From: PALSA-505 sp036501145
GTDB lineage: Bacteria > Actinomycetota > Actinomycetes > Streptosporangiales > Streptosporangiaceae
Assembly: GCA_036501145.1 (NCBI GenBank)
Contig: DASYAV010000246.1
Coordinates: 17,385 to 81,384, forward strand
Length of the DNA: 64,000 nucleotides
Direction: 5' to 3'
Every line of letters starts with the position of its first letter. Position 1 is the first letter of the stretch. This document shows positions 56,925 to 64,000 of the stretch, in pieces. A program made the position numbers and the translations under genes. The notes under the pieces are model-generated. The model saw only the letters and a list, made by a program, of their open reading frames with translations, searched no databases and had not been told where the DNA came from.

Positions 56925-56989
56925 CCGGTCACCGGGCCGGCGCGCCGGCTCACGATCGGTCACCGGGCCGGCCAAGATTGGCTGTCGAC
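56925..56989 (+). repeat. Origin-type repeat cluster, copy 2
   Basis: GGTCACCGGGCCGGC occurs twice, 34 bases apart, with the same GGCGCGCC core between them as in copy 1. It is 118 bases upstream of the replication gene start, the usual location for its binding sites. Confidence 0.65.
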
Positions 56990-57041
56990 CATGCCCCAAC
57001 CTGTCCGGAGACCACCGGTGCGACCAGTGCGCAAAGCAAAA

Positions 57042-57064
57042 GCGCCCCCCTAACCGGGGAGCGC
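57042..57064. terminator. Attenuator-like hairpin before the replication gene
   Basis: GCGCCCC (57042-57048) faces GGGGAGCGC (57056-57064), preceded by an A-rich run and followed by an AT-rich stretch (AAGTAAATAT), which may hold the -10 region of the next gene. Termination or copy-number control is possible. Confidence 0.4.
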
Positions 57065-57106
57065 ATTCACAAGTAAATATCGATCGAGATCAGCTAGCCG
57101 AACGGT

Positions 57107-58783
57107 TTGGCGGCCAGGAAGCTAGCGAACCTCTCACCCGAACCGGAGCTGACGATACCTGATGTCACCCCGGCTGGTCTAGTTACGCCTGCAGGGCGTG
57201 TCGACGACCAGCCGTTCCCATACCCGCCCTCCTTTCCCTCGGAGGCGCCCGGCCGGGCCGCCCGCAGGCGCTCCGGCCCCTCTCGTTCCCGCATGCCCCG
57301 CGCCCAGGCCGGGTGCCAGGCGGGCAAGCCGCGGCCGCCAGGGCGGGCGGCGATCGCGCTGGCGGTCCCGGGGGGATCGCGGCGGCCCCCCCGCACACCG
57401 GGGTTCCAGCCCGCTTACCTGGCCGCGCTGGCCAAGGATCCGCGGCTGGCGGCGCTGCGCGGCGACTTCCGGCACAACGTCATGGAACTGGCCCGGATCT
57501 ACGCCGAGCATGCCTGCTGGGCCGACATGACCACCTGGCGGCCGAGGGAAGACATCCTCGCCGAGATCGGCAGCCCGCGTGACCGCAGCCGCCCGCTGTC
57601 GGTGACCGCCTACCGGGCCGCCCGCCGCTGGCTCCAGGAGCACGGCTACCTCGGCCTGGTCTGCCCCGGCTGGACGTCGTCCCTGCGCGCAGGCGCGCTC
57701 GACGACGCCGACCAGCTGTGCCCGGTGTACGTGCTGGCCATCCCCCGCGTCCCGAAAACCAGACATATCCCCCCTCCCCGGCTCGAATCCCCTCCGGTAA
57801 ATCGCGCCCTAACCACCCCTGCTTGTGGGGTGGTTAAAGCCCCTGCGCACGCGCGAGGCCAAACCTGGGGACAACCCGGTCACGACCACGATGGACCGCG
57901 CTCCGCGCGGACAGACCCCCAGCCGGCCAACCCCGCCGGCGGCACCAAAACCCAAAAGCGCACCGAGAGCCAGGCTGCCGCAGCCGTGATCTTGACGCAA
58001 TCGGGCCCGCTGCGGCCCCTGACGGCCGAGCACGTCGCCGCGGTGATCCGCCCCTGGACCGCGGCCGGGTGGACGCCGGGGGACGTGCTGTGGGCACTGC
58101 GCCACCTGCCCCCCGACCACGCAGGCCGCTGCCGCCCCTACGGCTACACCGCCGGCATCCGCCACCCCGCGGCCTGGCTGGCCTGGCGGCTCGCCCGGTG
58201 GGCCAGCCCCGATGGCACCCCCCTGGCCGCGCCCAGCCGCCGGGACGCCGCCGAGCGCGCCCGCGTCCTGGCCGACCAGGCTGCCCGCCGCGCCGAGCGC
58301 ACCCGCCCTGACGGCGGCGCCGCCCAGTTCGCCCGCCGGGCCGAACGCCAGGCCCGCGGCCAGGCCCCCACCCTGCGCGACATCCTCACCGGCGCCAGCT
58401 CGCCGGCGCCCGCCGGCGAGCTGGCCGCGGGCCAGCCTGCCCGGCCCGCTCACCGGGCCGGCAGCTTGCCGGGACCTGCGGCCCTGCCAGCAGAAGCCAC
58501 CGCCCCGGCCACCGCCGCGGCGTACTGGCGCGCCGCCCTCCTGGCCCACCTGCCCGACGCCGGGGCCCTGGCCCGCGCCCAGAGCCACCGCGCCAGCACC
58601 GCAGCAGGCCTCGGCGGGCCCGCCAGCGCCGCCGCCATCCGCGCCCAGACCGCACCCCTGATCGCCCGCGCCGACGCAGCTGCCAGCCAGCATTCACCAG
58701 AACCCGCCCCCAGCAGCCCCAGCAGCCCCAGCAGCCAGCCAGCCTCGGCCAGCCCCGACAACAGAGAGCGCGCAGACTCATGA
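57107..58783 (+). CDS. Probable replication initiator (winged-helix type)
   Basis: Up to 558 residues from TTG 57107; ATG 57293 within the same frame is an alternative start. The conserved part begins TPGFQPAYLAALAKDPRLAA, then RHNVMELARIYAEHACWADM, TTWRPREDILAEIGSPRDRS and VTAYRAARRWLQEHGYLGLV, a winged helix; a second domain has EHVAAVIRPWTAAGWTPGDV and GIRHPAAWLAWRLARW. Proteins of this plan are encoded near the origin of actinobacterial plasmids and integrative elements. Two iteron-like clusters and hairpins lie upstream. The C-terminal tail is Ser/Pro-rich and disordered. Confidence 0.6.
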   Translation: MAARKLANLSPEPELTIPDVTPAGLVTPAGRVDDQPFPYPPSFPSEAPGRAARRRSGPSRSRMPRAQAGCQAGKPRPPGRAAIALAVPGGSRRPPRTPGFQPAYLAALAKDPRLAALRGDFRHNVMELARIYAEHACWADMTTWRPREDILAEIGSPRDRSRPLSVTAYRAARRWLQEHGYLGLVCPGWTSSLRAGALDDADQLCPVYVLAIPRVPKTRHIPPPRLESPPVNRALTTPACGVVKAPAHARGQTWGQPGHDHDGPRSARTDPQPANPAGGTKTQKRTESQAAAAVILTQSGPLRPLTAEHVAAVIRPWTAAGWTPGDVLWALRHLPPDHAGRCRPYGYTAGIRHPAAWLAWRLARWASPDGTPLAAPSRRDAAERARVLADQAARRAERTRPDGGAAQFARRAERQARGQAPTLRDILTGASSPAPAGELAAGQPARPAHRAGSLPGPAALPAEATAPATAAAYWRAALLAHLPDAGALARAQSHRASTAAGLGGPASAAAIRAQTAPLIARADAAASQHSPEPAPSSPSSPSSQPASASPDNRERADS

Positions 58784-59040
58784 CCATGCAATACCTAGAC
58801 CGGCTCGCCGATCCCGAGTCGGTGCCCCTGAAGAACTGGCTGCTGCCCCGGCTGGAAGGCGCTGCCATAGCCGCTCTTCGCACCGGGTTCTTCACCGTGG
58901 GAGCGGCTGAACTCCTCGCACCACCATTGGAGGGGATACTCGAAGGCGGCGGCCAGGTGCACGTGGTGCTGGGCGGACAACCCGAGCAAACCGATCCAGC
59001 GGCACTGCGCGTGCCAGGGCGGCCCGGATCTCCCGAAACT
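58780..59040 (+). pseudogene. Phospholipase-D-like protein, truncated
   Basis: ATG 58780 overlaps the replication gene stop. MTMQYLDRLADPESVPLKNW, LLPRLEGAAIAALRTGFFTV and PLEGILEGGGQVHVVLGGQP match the N-terminal start of PLD-like nuclease domains found in helicase-type accessory proteins. The HKD catalytic motif never follows: from about 59040 the frame becomes low-complexity. A break close to the integrase suggests deletion or integration. Confidence 0.5.
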
Positions 59041-59466
59041 ACGGCCAGGTGCAAGGTAGCGCCGCCAGCCCACTCCACCGGGGTAACCGGCCGCGCAAAC
59101 GCCCGTTTGGGGGAGCGCGGGCGGGGCGGCATTCCATTCGCCCGCGGGGGGCACGTGGCGGCGTCGACGCCCGCGGTGCCCAGCTCGCCCGCCAGCTCCT
59201 GGCCGGACGGGGGCCTGCCCGCCCGGCCAGCCCGGCACTCAAACGGACGTTCCGGCAGGCCGGCCGGAACGCCAGCCGCAGGCAGCCGGGGCACCGGCCG
59301 CCGAGCGGGCCAGCCGACTACTGCTGCCCCCGCCCGGCTGCCAGCCCAAACAGACGTCAGCGCGCCACCTCCCGCCGCCGTTGCGTCGTCACAACAGTCG
59401 CCGCGGCCGCGGCGACGAAACAGCTCGCCCGATGGGACGTCCCCGGGTCCGGGTAGTGGCCCGGGG
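59041..59466. other. Gene-free region beside the integrase
   Basis: Low-complexity, with short protein-like scraps (AQLARQLLAGRGPARPASPA) but no intact gene. It holds the palindrome CAAACG-CC-CGTTTG (59096-59109) and a related CAAACGGACGTT (59234-59245). The attachment site of the element could lie near 59400-59466, but no tRNA gene is visible. Confidence 0.4.
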
Positions 59467-60390
59467 TCAGGCCCCCAGGGCGGCGGCGACTTTGTAGGCG
59501 GCGGATCGGTCGAGCCGGTAGCGGGAGCGGTCGTAGCGGCGGGTGGTGCGGGGATCGCGGTGGCCGAGGTCGTCCTGGACATCTTCGAGGGCGGCGCCGG
59601 CGTCGCGGGCGATGGTGGCGTAGGCGTGCCGCAGCGTGTGCGGGGTGATCTTCTTGGTGATGCCCGCGCGGCGGGCGAGCCGCACGACGGTGCGGTAGAT
59701 CTCGCTGGCCGCCATCGGCCGCCCGGTGGCGGTGGCGATGACCGGGCCTGACGTGCGCCCGCCGGTGGCCAGGTCGACGGCGTGCGCTGTGGCTGGCGGC
59801 AGGGCCAGCCGTTGCCGCCGGCCGCCTTTGCGGGTGACGGTGATGGTGCGGTGGCCCCGCTCGGCGCCGAGATCCTCGATCCGGGCGGCGGCCAGCTCGG
59901 ATTCGCGTAGCCCGGCTTCCAGGGCCAGGCGCACGATTGCCGCCGACCGGGGATTGGGGTCGGCCTCGGCGGCGCTGATCAGCGTGCGGGCCTCGGCGAG
60001 GTCGAGCGCCTCGGTATCGGAGTGGTCGGGGTCGATGGCGGGGCGGCGGGCCCGCGCGGCCGGGTTCCGCCCGGCCGCGCCCTCGTCAACTGCGTAGGCG
60101 TAGAACGAGCTGACGGCGGCGATCTTGCGGGCGATGGTGGCCGGGGCCAGGCCCTCGCGCTGCAGCTGCTCACTCCAGGCATCCACGTGGCCCCGGGCCG
60201 CGCTGAACAGCGCCACATCGCAGGAGGCGAGCCAGCCCGCCCACTGGGACAGGTCGAGCTGGTAGGCGCGGCGGGTGTGGGCGGATCCGGCCGCCAGGAG
60301 CCAGGCGGCCACCAGGCGCGCCAGCACGCCGCCGGCGGGCCCGGCGAACGCGGGCGGTCCTGGCGCCGGGACGGGCAGGGTGCTGGTCAC
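59467..60390 (-). CDS. Tyrosine recombinase / integrase (XerC/D-like)
   Basis: 307 residues. Core-binding domain (residues 20-110, TRRAYQLDLSQWAGWLASCD), then the catalytic domain: R in LALEAGLRESELAAARIED, K in TVTRKGGRRQRL, HTLRHAYATIARD, the second H in DDLGHRDPRTT, and tyrosine in TRRYDRSRYRLD. All six catalytic positions are present. ATG 60390 overlaps the upstream stop (ATGA), so it is the last gene of the 64-59 kb operon. It would integrate and excise the element; the BldC-like protein at 36160 could be its excisionase. Confidence 0.92.
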   Translation of the reverse strand: MTSTLPVPAPGPPAFAGPAGGVLARLVAAWLLAAGSAHTRRAYQLDLSQWAGWLASCDVALFSAARGHVDAWSEQLQREGLAPATIARKIAAVSSFYAYAVDEGAAGRNPAARARRPAIDPDHSDTEALDLAEARTLISAAEADPNPRSAAIVRLALEAGLRESELAAARIEDLGAERGHRTITVTRKGGRRQRLALPPATAHAVDLATGGRTSGPVIATATGRPMAASEIYRTVVRLARRAGITKKITPHTLRHAYATIARDAGAALEDVQDDLGHRDPRTTRRYDRSRYRLDRSAAYKVAAALGA

Positions 60391-61187
60391 GCCGCTGCCA
60401 GAGCGGGCAGCACGGCCGCCAGCGTGTCCAGCGCCTGGGTAACCGCGGCGGGCAGGCCCGCGCAGCCATGGGCGGCGTCCAGCACGGCAGCAGCGGCGGC
60501 CAGCTCGCCGAGCGGACCGGCCCCGTCCTGGCGGGCGAACGCCTCGGCCAGGCCGGCCGCCGCGTTATCCAGCCGGGCAGGTATCTCGTGGCCGTGGGTG
60601 GGATCCAGCGCGTACACCACGTCCTCGATCGCGTCGAACACCGCGTCCCGGTCCACCCCGGCCGGTGCCCCGTGTTTCGTCGCCCGATCGCCAGCTGCCC
60701 GGGGAGAGACGGAACTCTGCAGGGTTTCGTCGCCGCCCGGGCCAGGTAGGCCTACGCGACGGAATACCGCTTGCGCGGCCTGCCAGTCGGCGACGGCCCG
60801 CGCGTGCGCGGTGGCCAGATCCATCGCCCGGCGCGCCAGCGTCACCAGTGTCCGGGCCCGGTCGGCGACCTCATCTTCCCAGCCAGTGCCGAACGGCACC
60901 ACGCCCGTGCCCAGCCCGGTCTCCTCATCGAAGCGGGCACGAAGCGCCGCGCGCTGCACATCGCGGGAGACCAGGCCGATCATGTGCTCGACGCCGAGGT
61001 GCACGTCAGGGCTGCCGCTGCCGGCCAGCTCCCGCCGCAACCCTGCGGCGAGCGCGGCGGCGCGGTCGGCGGCCAGCCGGGCCCGGTAGGCCGCCTGGCG
61101 GCACGGCTTCCCGCAGTAGCGCGGCCGGCGGCCAGTCAGCGGGATGCGCAGCGGCGCCCCGCACACCGGGCAGGCCGGGGCGCTCAC
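60387..61187 (-). CDS. Zinc-finger protein upstream of the integrase (266 aa)
   Basis: GTG 61187 overlaps the upstream stop (GTGA). ACPVCGAPLRIPLTGRRPRY and CGKPCRQAAYRARLAADRAA form a C2C2 zinc knuckle with basic helix, a frequent start of actinobacterial element proteins. The rest is helical (HMIGLVSRDVQRAALRARFD, ARTLVTLARRAMDLATAHAR). Possibly DNA-binding and linked to recombination by its coupling to the integrase; inference. Confidence 0.6.
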   Translation of the reverse strand: MSAPACPVCGAPLRIPLTGRRPRYCGKPCRQAAYRARLAADRAAALAAGLRRELAGSGSPDVHLGVEHMIGLVSRDVQRAALRARFDEETGLGTGVVPFGTGWEDEVADRARTLVTLARRAMDLATAHARAVADWQAAQAVFRRVGLPGPGGDETLQSSVSPRAAGDRATKHGAPAGVDRDAVFDAIEDVVYALDPTHGHEIPARLDNAAAGLAEAFARQDGAGPLGELAAAAAVLDAAHGCAGLPAAVTQALDTLAAVLPALAAA

Positions 61188-61570
61188 CTGGGCCCGCCCT
61201 CGGTGTGCCACTGCGGGCAGGCGGTCGGGGTGATGCGCCACCACCGCGGCGCGACCGCCAGCACCGCGGCGGTGAACGCCGCCACTGCGGTGCTGGCGCC
61301 GGGCCCGGTGAACAGGTAGGTGGTGTGCTCGCCGCCGCCGCGTGTCCCGGCCAGCGTCCCGCAGCCGCGGGCCAGCCGGGGCACCACCTCAAAGATCAGC
61401 TCTGCGTCGTGGTCCGTCTCGGCGCTCCCGTGGGCGATGGACACCGGGCAGATGCCGCGGGTGGCCAGCTCAGCCTCGGTCACCACCTGGTGCCCGGCGA
61501 ACAGGCCGGCCAGCTCGGCCGCGCGCTGCCGCGCGGCCTCATACGCCTTCTCCGGCTCCGGGCTGGTCAC
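61184..61570 (-). CDS. Hypothetical protein (128 aa)
   Basis: GTG 61570. Helix KAYEAARQRAAELAGLFAGH, then strands (AELIFEVVPRLARGCGTLAG, TTYLFTGPGASTAVAAFTAA) ending in RWWRITPTACPQW. Overlaps both neighbours by four bases. Function unknown. Confidence 0.55.
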   Translation of the reverse strand: MTSPEPEKAYEAARQRAAELAGLFAGHQVVTEAELATRGICPVSIAHGSAETDHDAELIFEVVPRLARGCGTLAGTRGGGEHTTYLFTGPGASTAVAAFTAAVLAVAPRWWRITPTACPQWHTEGGPR

Positions 61571-62232
61571 GACAGGTCCCCGGTGTCCCCGTCCCCGGCA
61601 TCCTCGTCGGCGAGCGTCGCGAGGCTGGCCACCGCGGCGGCCAGCTCAGCGAGCTGGCCGGCCTGCCAGGTGATCGTGGCGGCCACCGGGCTGCCCGCGG
61701 GCAGCCACTGTGCCAGGCCACCGTCGGCCAGCAGCCCGGCGATGTGGCTGAGCAGGGCGCCGGCCGCGCGCAGGCCCTCGCCGACAGGGGCCCTATCCCC
61801 GGCCAGCTCGGCGAACCGGTCGTAGGGGCCCCAGGCACGCCCGCTTTCGTCAGCTGCGGGCGTGTCCGTGCCCGGTGGCAGCAGCCACGTGCCGAGCTCG
61901 ACCCCGGCCACCAGGACACCGTCCGCGCCGCCGGGGCGGCCGGGACCTGACCCGTCGGGCCAGGTGGCGCTCACCTGGAGCGTGGCCACGGCCGAGGGCC
62001 GCCAGTCATCGCCGGGTTCGGCTCCCTCCGGGATCCGCACCACCGGATCTGTCCAGATACTGGTCCCGGGAGGCAGCGCGGCGGCCACGGCGGCCAGCTC
62101 CGCCGCGGTGTTCACCGCGGCTATGCCCCCGCCGCCGAGGGCCCGGCGGACGCTGGCGGCCGCGGCCTCGGTGTGCTCTGTCCACCCGGCTCCGGCGGGC
62201 CGGGCCTGCAGTTCCCCGCCCCGGCCCGTCAT
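61567..62232 (-). CDS. Hypothetical protein (221 aa)
   Basis: ATG 62232. EHTEAAAASVRRALGGGGIA, NTAAELAAVAAALPPGTSIW and a C-terminal helical part (TITWQAGQLAELAAAVASLA). Middle region beta-rich with TWLLPPGTDTPAADESGRAW. Soluble. No family recognised. Confidence 0.55.
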   Translation of the reverse strand: MTGRGGELQARPAGAGWTEHTEAAAASVRRALGGGGIAAVNTAAELAAVAAALPPGTSIWTDPVVRIPEGAEPGDDWRPSAVATLQVSATWPDGSGPGRPGGADGVLVAGVELGTWLLPPGTDTPAADESGRAWGPYDRFAELAGDRAPVGEGLRAAGALLSHIAGLLADGGLAQWLPAGSPVAATITWQAGQLAELAAAVASLATLADEDAGDGDTGDLS

Positions 62233-62582
62233 GCTGTGTCCTCCGGGCGGAACGCGAGCCGGGCGCACTCCCCCGCCAGGGCGTGGGCGGCCTGGCGGGC
62301 CTGGCGCAGCGCGGCATCCAGCACGCGGCCGTGGTCCATCGCGGTGGCCAGGACCTGGGCCGGGGTGCGGTCGGTGTCGGTGCGCAGCGGGCGGCCCTCG
62401 CCGTAGCGGGCGAGCTGGGCGCCGATGCTGCCGTTCAGCGCGAACAGCGCGTCCAGGACCTGTTCGGTGGCCAGGGCCAGGGCGTAGAAGTCCTCATGGT
62501 GCGGCTCGGCGTCGTACTGGGCACGGGCCGCCTCGGTGATCGTGTCCGCGGCCTGGCGGACAGCGGCGGTGTCGGCGGCCAT
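62229..62582 (-). CDS. Hypothetical four-helix protein (117 aa)
   Basis: MAADTAAVRQAADTITEAAR, HHEDFYALALATEQVLDALF, AMDHGRVLDAALRQARQAAH. Long amphipathic helices without a known motif. Start overlaps within the operon. Function unknown. Confidence 0.55.
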   Translation of the reverse strand: MAADTAAVRQAADTITEAARAQYDAEPHHEDFYALALATEQVLDALFALNGSIGAQLARYGEGRPLRTDTDRTPAQVLATAMDHGRVLDAALRQARQAAHALAGECARLAFRPEDTA

Positions 62583-62583
62583 C

Positions 62584-63084
62584 TCAGCGCCCCCCGGCCA
62601 GGTCGCTGCGGCGGGCGTTCAGTTCATCGAGGCGGCTGGTGCCGGTGACGGTGTAGAACTCGGCCATCCCGGCACCGATGATCACGGCCTCGATCAGCCG
62701 GCGGGCATGCGCGGTCCCGAGCCCGCTGCCGTTCTCGCTCAAGTCGACCGGGTGCCCGGCGGCGTAACTGGCGGCGATCTGGAGCATCCGCCGGCCGCTG
62801 CCGGTCAGGTAGATGCCGTCGTCGGCCAGCAGGGCGTCCCAGTCTTTGACCCAGGCGCCCAGCACAGCGGCGCCGTCCAGGTGGCTGGTGACCACGTCGA
62901 CCTGGACGTGCCGGGCGAAGTCCCGGCCACCGGGCAGCTCGGTGAAGATGAGCAGGTGCGCGGCGGCCGCGGCGGCGTGCGTCCCGGCGAGGCGGGCCCC
63001 AGCCGTCAGCAGGGCCGCCATCTCCTCAGTGCCGTAGCTGGCCGCGGGACGTGGAAGCAGGCTGCGGCCGGTCTGACCGGTCAT
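62584..63084 (-). CDS. Hypothetical protein (166 aa)
   Basis: MTGQTGRSLLPRPAASYGTE start; AAALLTAGARLAGTHAAAAA helix; FARHVQVDVVTSHLDGAAVL and WVKDWDALLADDGIYLTGSG look globular. One base separates its stop from the next gene. Function unknown. Confidence 0.55.
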   Translation of the reverse strand: MTGQTGRSLLPRPAASYGTEEMAALLTAGARLAGTHAAAAAAHLLIFTELPGGRDFARHVQVDVVTSHLDGAAVLGAWVKDWDALLADDGIYLTGSGRRMLQIAASYAAGHPVDLSENGSGLGTAHARRLIEAVIIGAGMAEFYTVTGTSRLDELNARRSDLAGGR

Positions 63085-63099
63085 GCTGGTGTCCTCTCG

Positions 63100-63393
63100 T
63101 CATGTCCTGATGGGAGTGTCGCGCGGTGGGCCGTCAGTTTCCGGCTCGGCGGCCCGCCGCGCCTGGTCGGTGGTTTCGTCGCCTGCCGGCGCCGAGGCGT
63201 CACCGCGACGCAAGCCCGGCCGCCGCAGCCGCCGCGGGAACGGGATCACCGCACGGGCACCGTCCGCGTATTCCGCCAGCACATTGCGCGGCCCGCCGCC
63301 CGGCCCCCACCGGGTGACCACCCGGCAGGCCCGCGGCGGATCCTGGCGGCCAGACAGCCGGTCCCCCGGATCGAGGTACATCCTGCCGATCAC
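63100..63393 (-). CDS. Small beta-rich protein (97 aa)
   Basis: MIGRMYLDPGDRLSGRQDPP, ACRVVTRWGPGGGPRNVLAE, YADGARAVIPFPRRLRRPGL. The strand pattern suggests a small SH3-like barrel, as in short phage or plasmid proteins. The inverted repeat at 63408-63433 sits 15 bases upstream and probably carries its operator. Confidence 0.5.
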   Translation of the reverse strand: MIGRMYLDPGDRLSGRQDPPRACRVVTRWGPGGGPRNVLAEYADGARAVIPFPRRLRRPGLRRGDASAPAGDETTDQARRAAEPETDGPPRDTPIRT

Positions 63394-63407
63394 GCTGCCT
63401 CCAGGCC

Positions 63408-63433
63408 CACACGATAACGGTCATTATCATGTG
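63408..63433. promoter_or_regulatory. Inverted repeat CACACGATAA / TTATCATGTG
   Basis: The arms 63408-63417 and 63424-63433 pair at 9 of 10 positions around CGGTCA. AT-rich compared with surroundings and located just before the minus-strand operon that leads to the integrase, so an operator or promoter is likely. Confidence 0.55.
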
Positions 63434-63551
63434 GCTCCCGGCCACGCTATCTGGCTAGTTTCGTCGCGTCAACGTGCCGCACCGGTGAGCGACGGAACGC
63501 ACCGGCGTTCCGCAGCCCGGACGGGCATAGCCGGACCCGGGCCAGGAGGGG

Positions 63552-64000
63552 TTAGCGCGTCGCTGCGCCCGGCGCGTCGCGGCGCTCCGGTAGGTGGCCT
63601 GGATTTGCGGCCACGGGCAGGAGCGGGGACAGCCACCGGGGCAAGGGCGCAGCCTCTATGCCAGCCGCGATCACGTACTGGCCTGCTGGCGTGATGGACC
63701 CTGGCCCGGCCAGGTACCCGCCGGCCTTCCGGCCCGGCCCCCGGACGTCCACGCCGGGAAGCCACCCGATGACCGACGCGAGCCCCTCGCCGGGGCTGAC
63801 GCGGAAGTACAGGTGCAGCCCGCCGGACGGGGTGGCGACGGTGAACGTCGAGGGCCACCCCGCCCCGTGCTCGCCGCACAGGCGGGCGAACGAGGCGACC
63901 CCGTCCGGCTTACCCTCGTGGCGGTCCAGGTCCAGCCCCACGATCGAGCTGGCCCGGCAGCCGACCCCGGTATTCGACCCGGCCGGCCACCCGGCGGCCA
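63552..64000 (-). CDS. Bifunctional primase-polymerase (Prim-Pol) C-terminal part, cut by window
   Basis: About 149 residues. SNTGVGCRASSIVGLDLDRH gives the D-x-D metal site of AEP Prim-Pol domains; GGLHLYFRVSPGEGLASVIG and GVDVRGPGRKAGGYLAGPGS supply the histidine and GxxxxPxS motifs. It ends after LSPLLPVAANPG without a helicase domain. RepPP-type Prim-Pol proteins replicate actinobacterial integrative elements, so with the integrase at 59467 it points to an AICE-like element. The N-terminus lies beyond base 64000. Confidence 0.82.
   Translation of the reverse strand, partial: AAGWPAGSNTGVGCRASSIVGLDLDRHEGKPDGVASFARLCGEHGAGWPSTFTVATPSGGLHLYFRVSPGEGLASVIGWLPGVDVRGPGRKAGGYLAGPGSITPAGQYVIAAGIEAAPLPRWLSPLLPVAANPGHLPERRDAPGAATR

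Noticed and set aside
59360..59470. tRNA gene as integration target beside the integrase
   Set aside because: No cloverleaf or T-loop sequence could be recognised on either strand.

Overview
The window is very GC-rich, densely packed accessory DNA from an actinomycete, probably a filamentous, sporulating one. Signs of this are the WhiB-type and BldC-like regulators, frequent GTG starts, ATGA/GTGA stop-start overlaps, and the family make-up (DUF2637, MoxR/vWA, TraB/FtsK-like transfer ATPases, Prim-Pol, GntR/KorSA-like repressors). No rRNA, tRNA or core metabolic gene was seen. The content fits a conjugative plasmid or an integrated conjugative element of the AICE type carrying nested smaller elements.

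Layout. (1) 1-11 kb: a mosaic of short genes and gene debris: an endonuclease VII-like protein with a serine resolvase, a KfrA-like coiled-coil protein, a truncated tyrosine recombinase bracketed by 23-bp iterated repeats, a secreted beta-helix protein, and a frameshifted AbiEii-like nucleotidyltransferase. (2) 11.9-18.8 kb: a self-contained Tn7-like transposon. It has matching TGTAGG-RTCCG ends, internal 20-bp transposase-binding repeats, and the genes tnsA-like, tniA/tnsB, tniB/tnsC and a very long tniQ/tnsD, all overlapping on the minus strand. (3) 18.8-23.2 kb: a MoxR AAA ATPase, a vWA protein and a third protein, with a divergent small gene behind tandem palindromic operators. (4) 23.2-26.1 kb: a VapBC-like toxin-antitoxin pair bracketed by two copies of the parB 3' end, then parB and an oddly rearranged parA with three parS-like palindromes. 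(5) 26.3-28.4 kb: a seven-repeat CRISPR array directly next to, and in the same transcriptional sense as, a TnpB/Cas12-like RuvC nuclease of 574 codons, with no cas1, cas2 or other cas gene. This is the strongest candidate for an unusual system. (6) 28.6-36.1 kb: small unknown genes, a cation diffusion facilitator, and a NUDIX/XRE/GntR trio bracketed by 87-bp direct repeats.

(7) 36.2-58.8 kb: one long plus-strand transfer and maintenance block. It opens with a BldC-like regulator and an anti-sigma-type kinase, continues with DUF2637 and other membrane proteins, three FtsK/TraB-type ATPases (one with a complete FtsK gamma domain), an ASCH protein, a WhiB-HTH fusion and a YdjM-like membrane protein, and ends with a DUF1643 protein and a probable replication initiator whose upstream region is tandemly duplicated. 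(8) 59.5-64 kb: a minus-strand operon running from a Prim-Pol primase-polymerase (cut by the window end) through small unknown genes to a XerC-like integrase. Together, (7) and (8) supply transfer, replication and integration. Regions (2)-(5) add transposition, NTPase-driven conflict or stress functions, segregation and addiction, and an RNA-guided nuclease.

Coordinates and translations come from reading the sequence. Family names rest on motif recognition, not on database searches.
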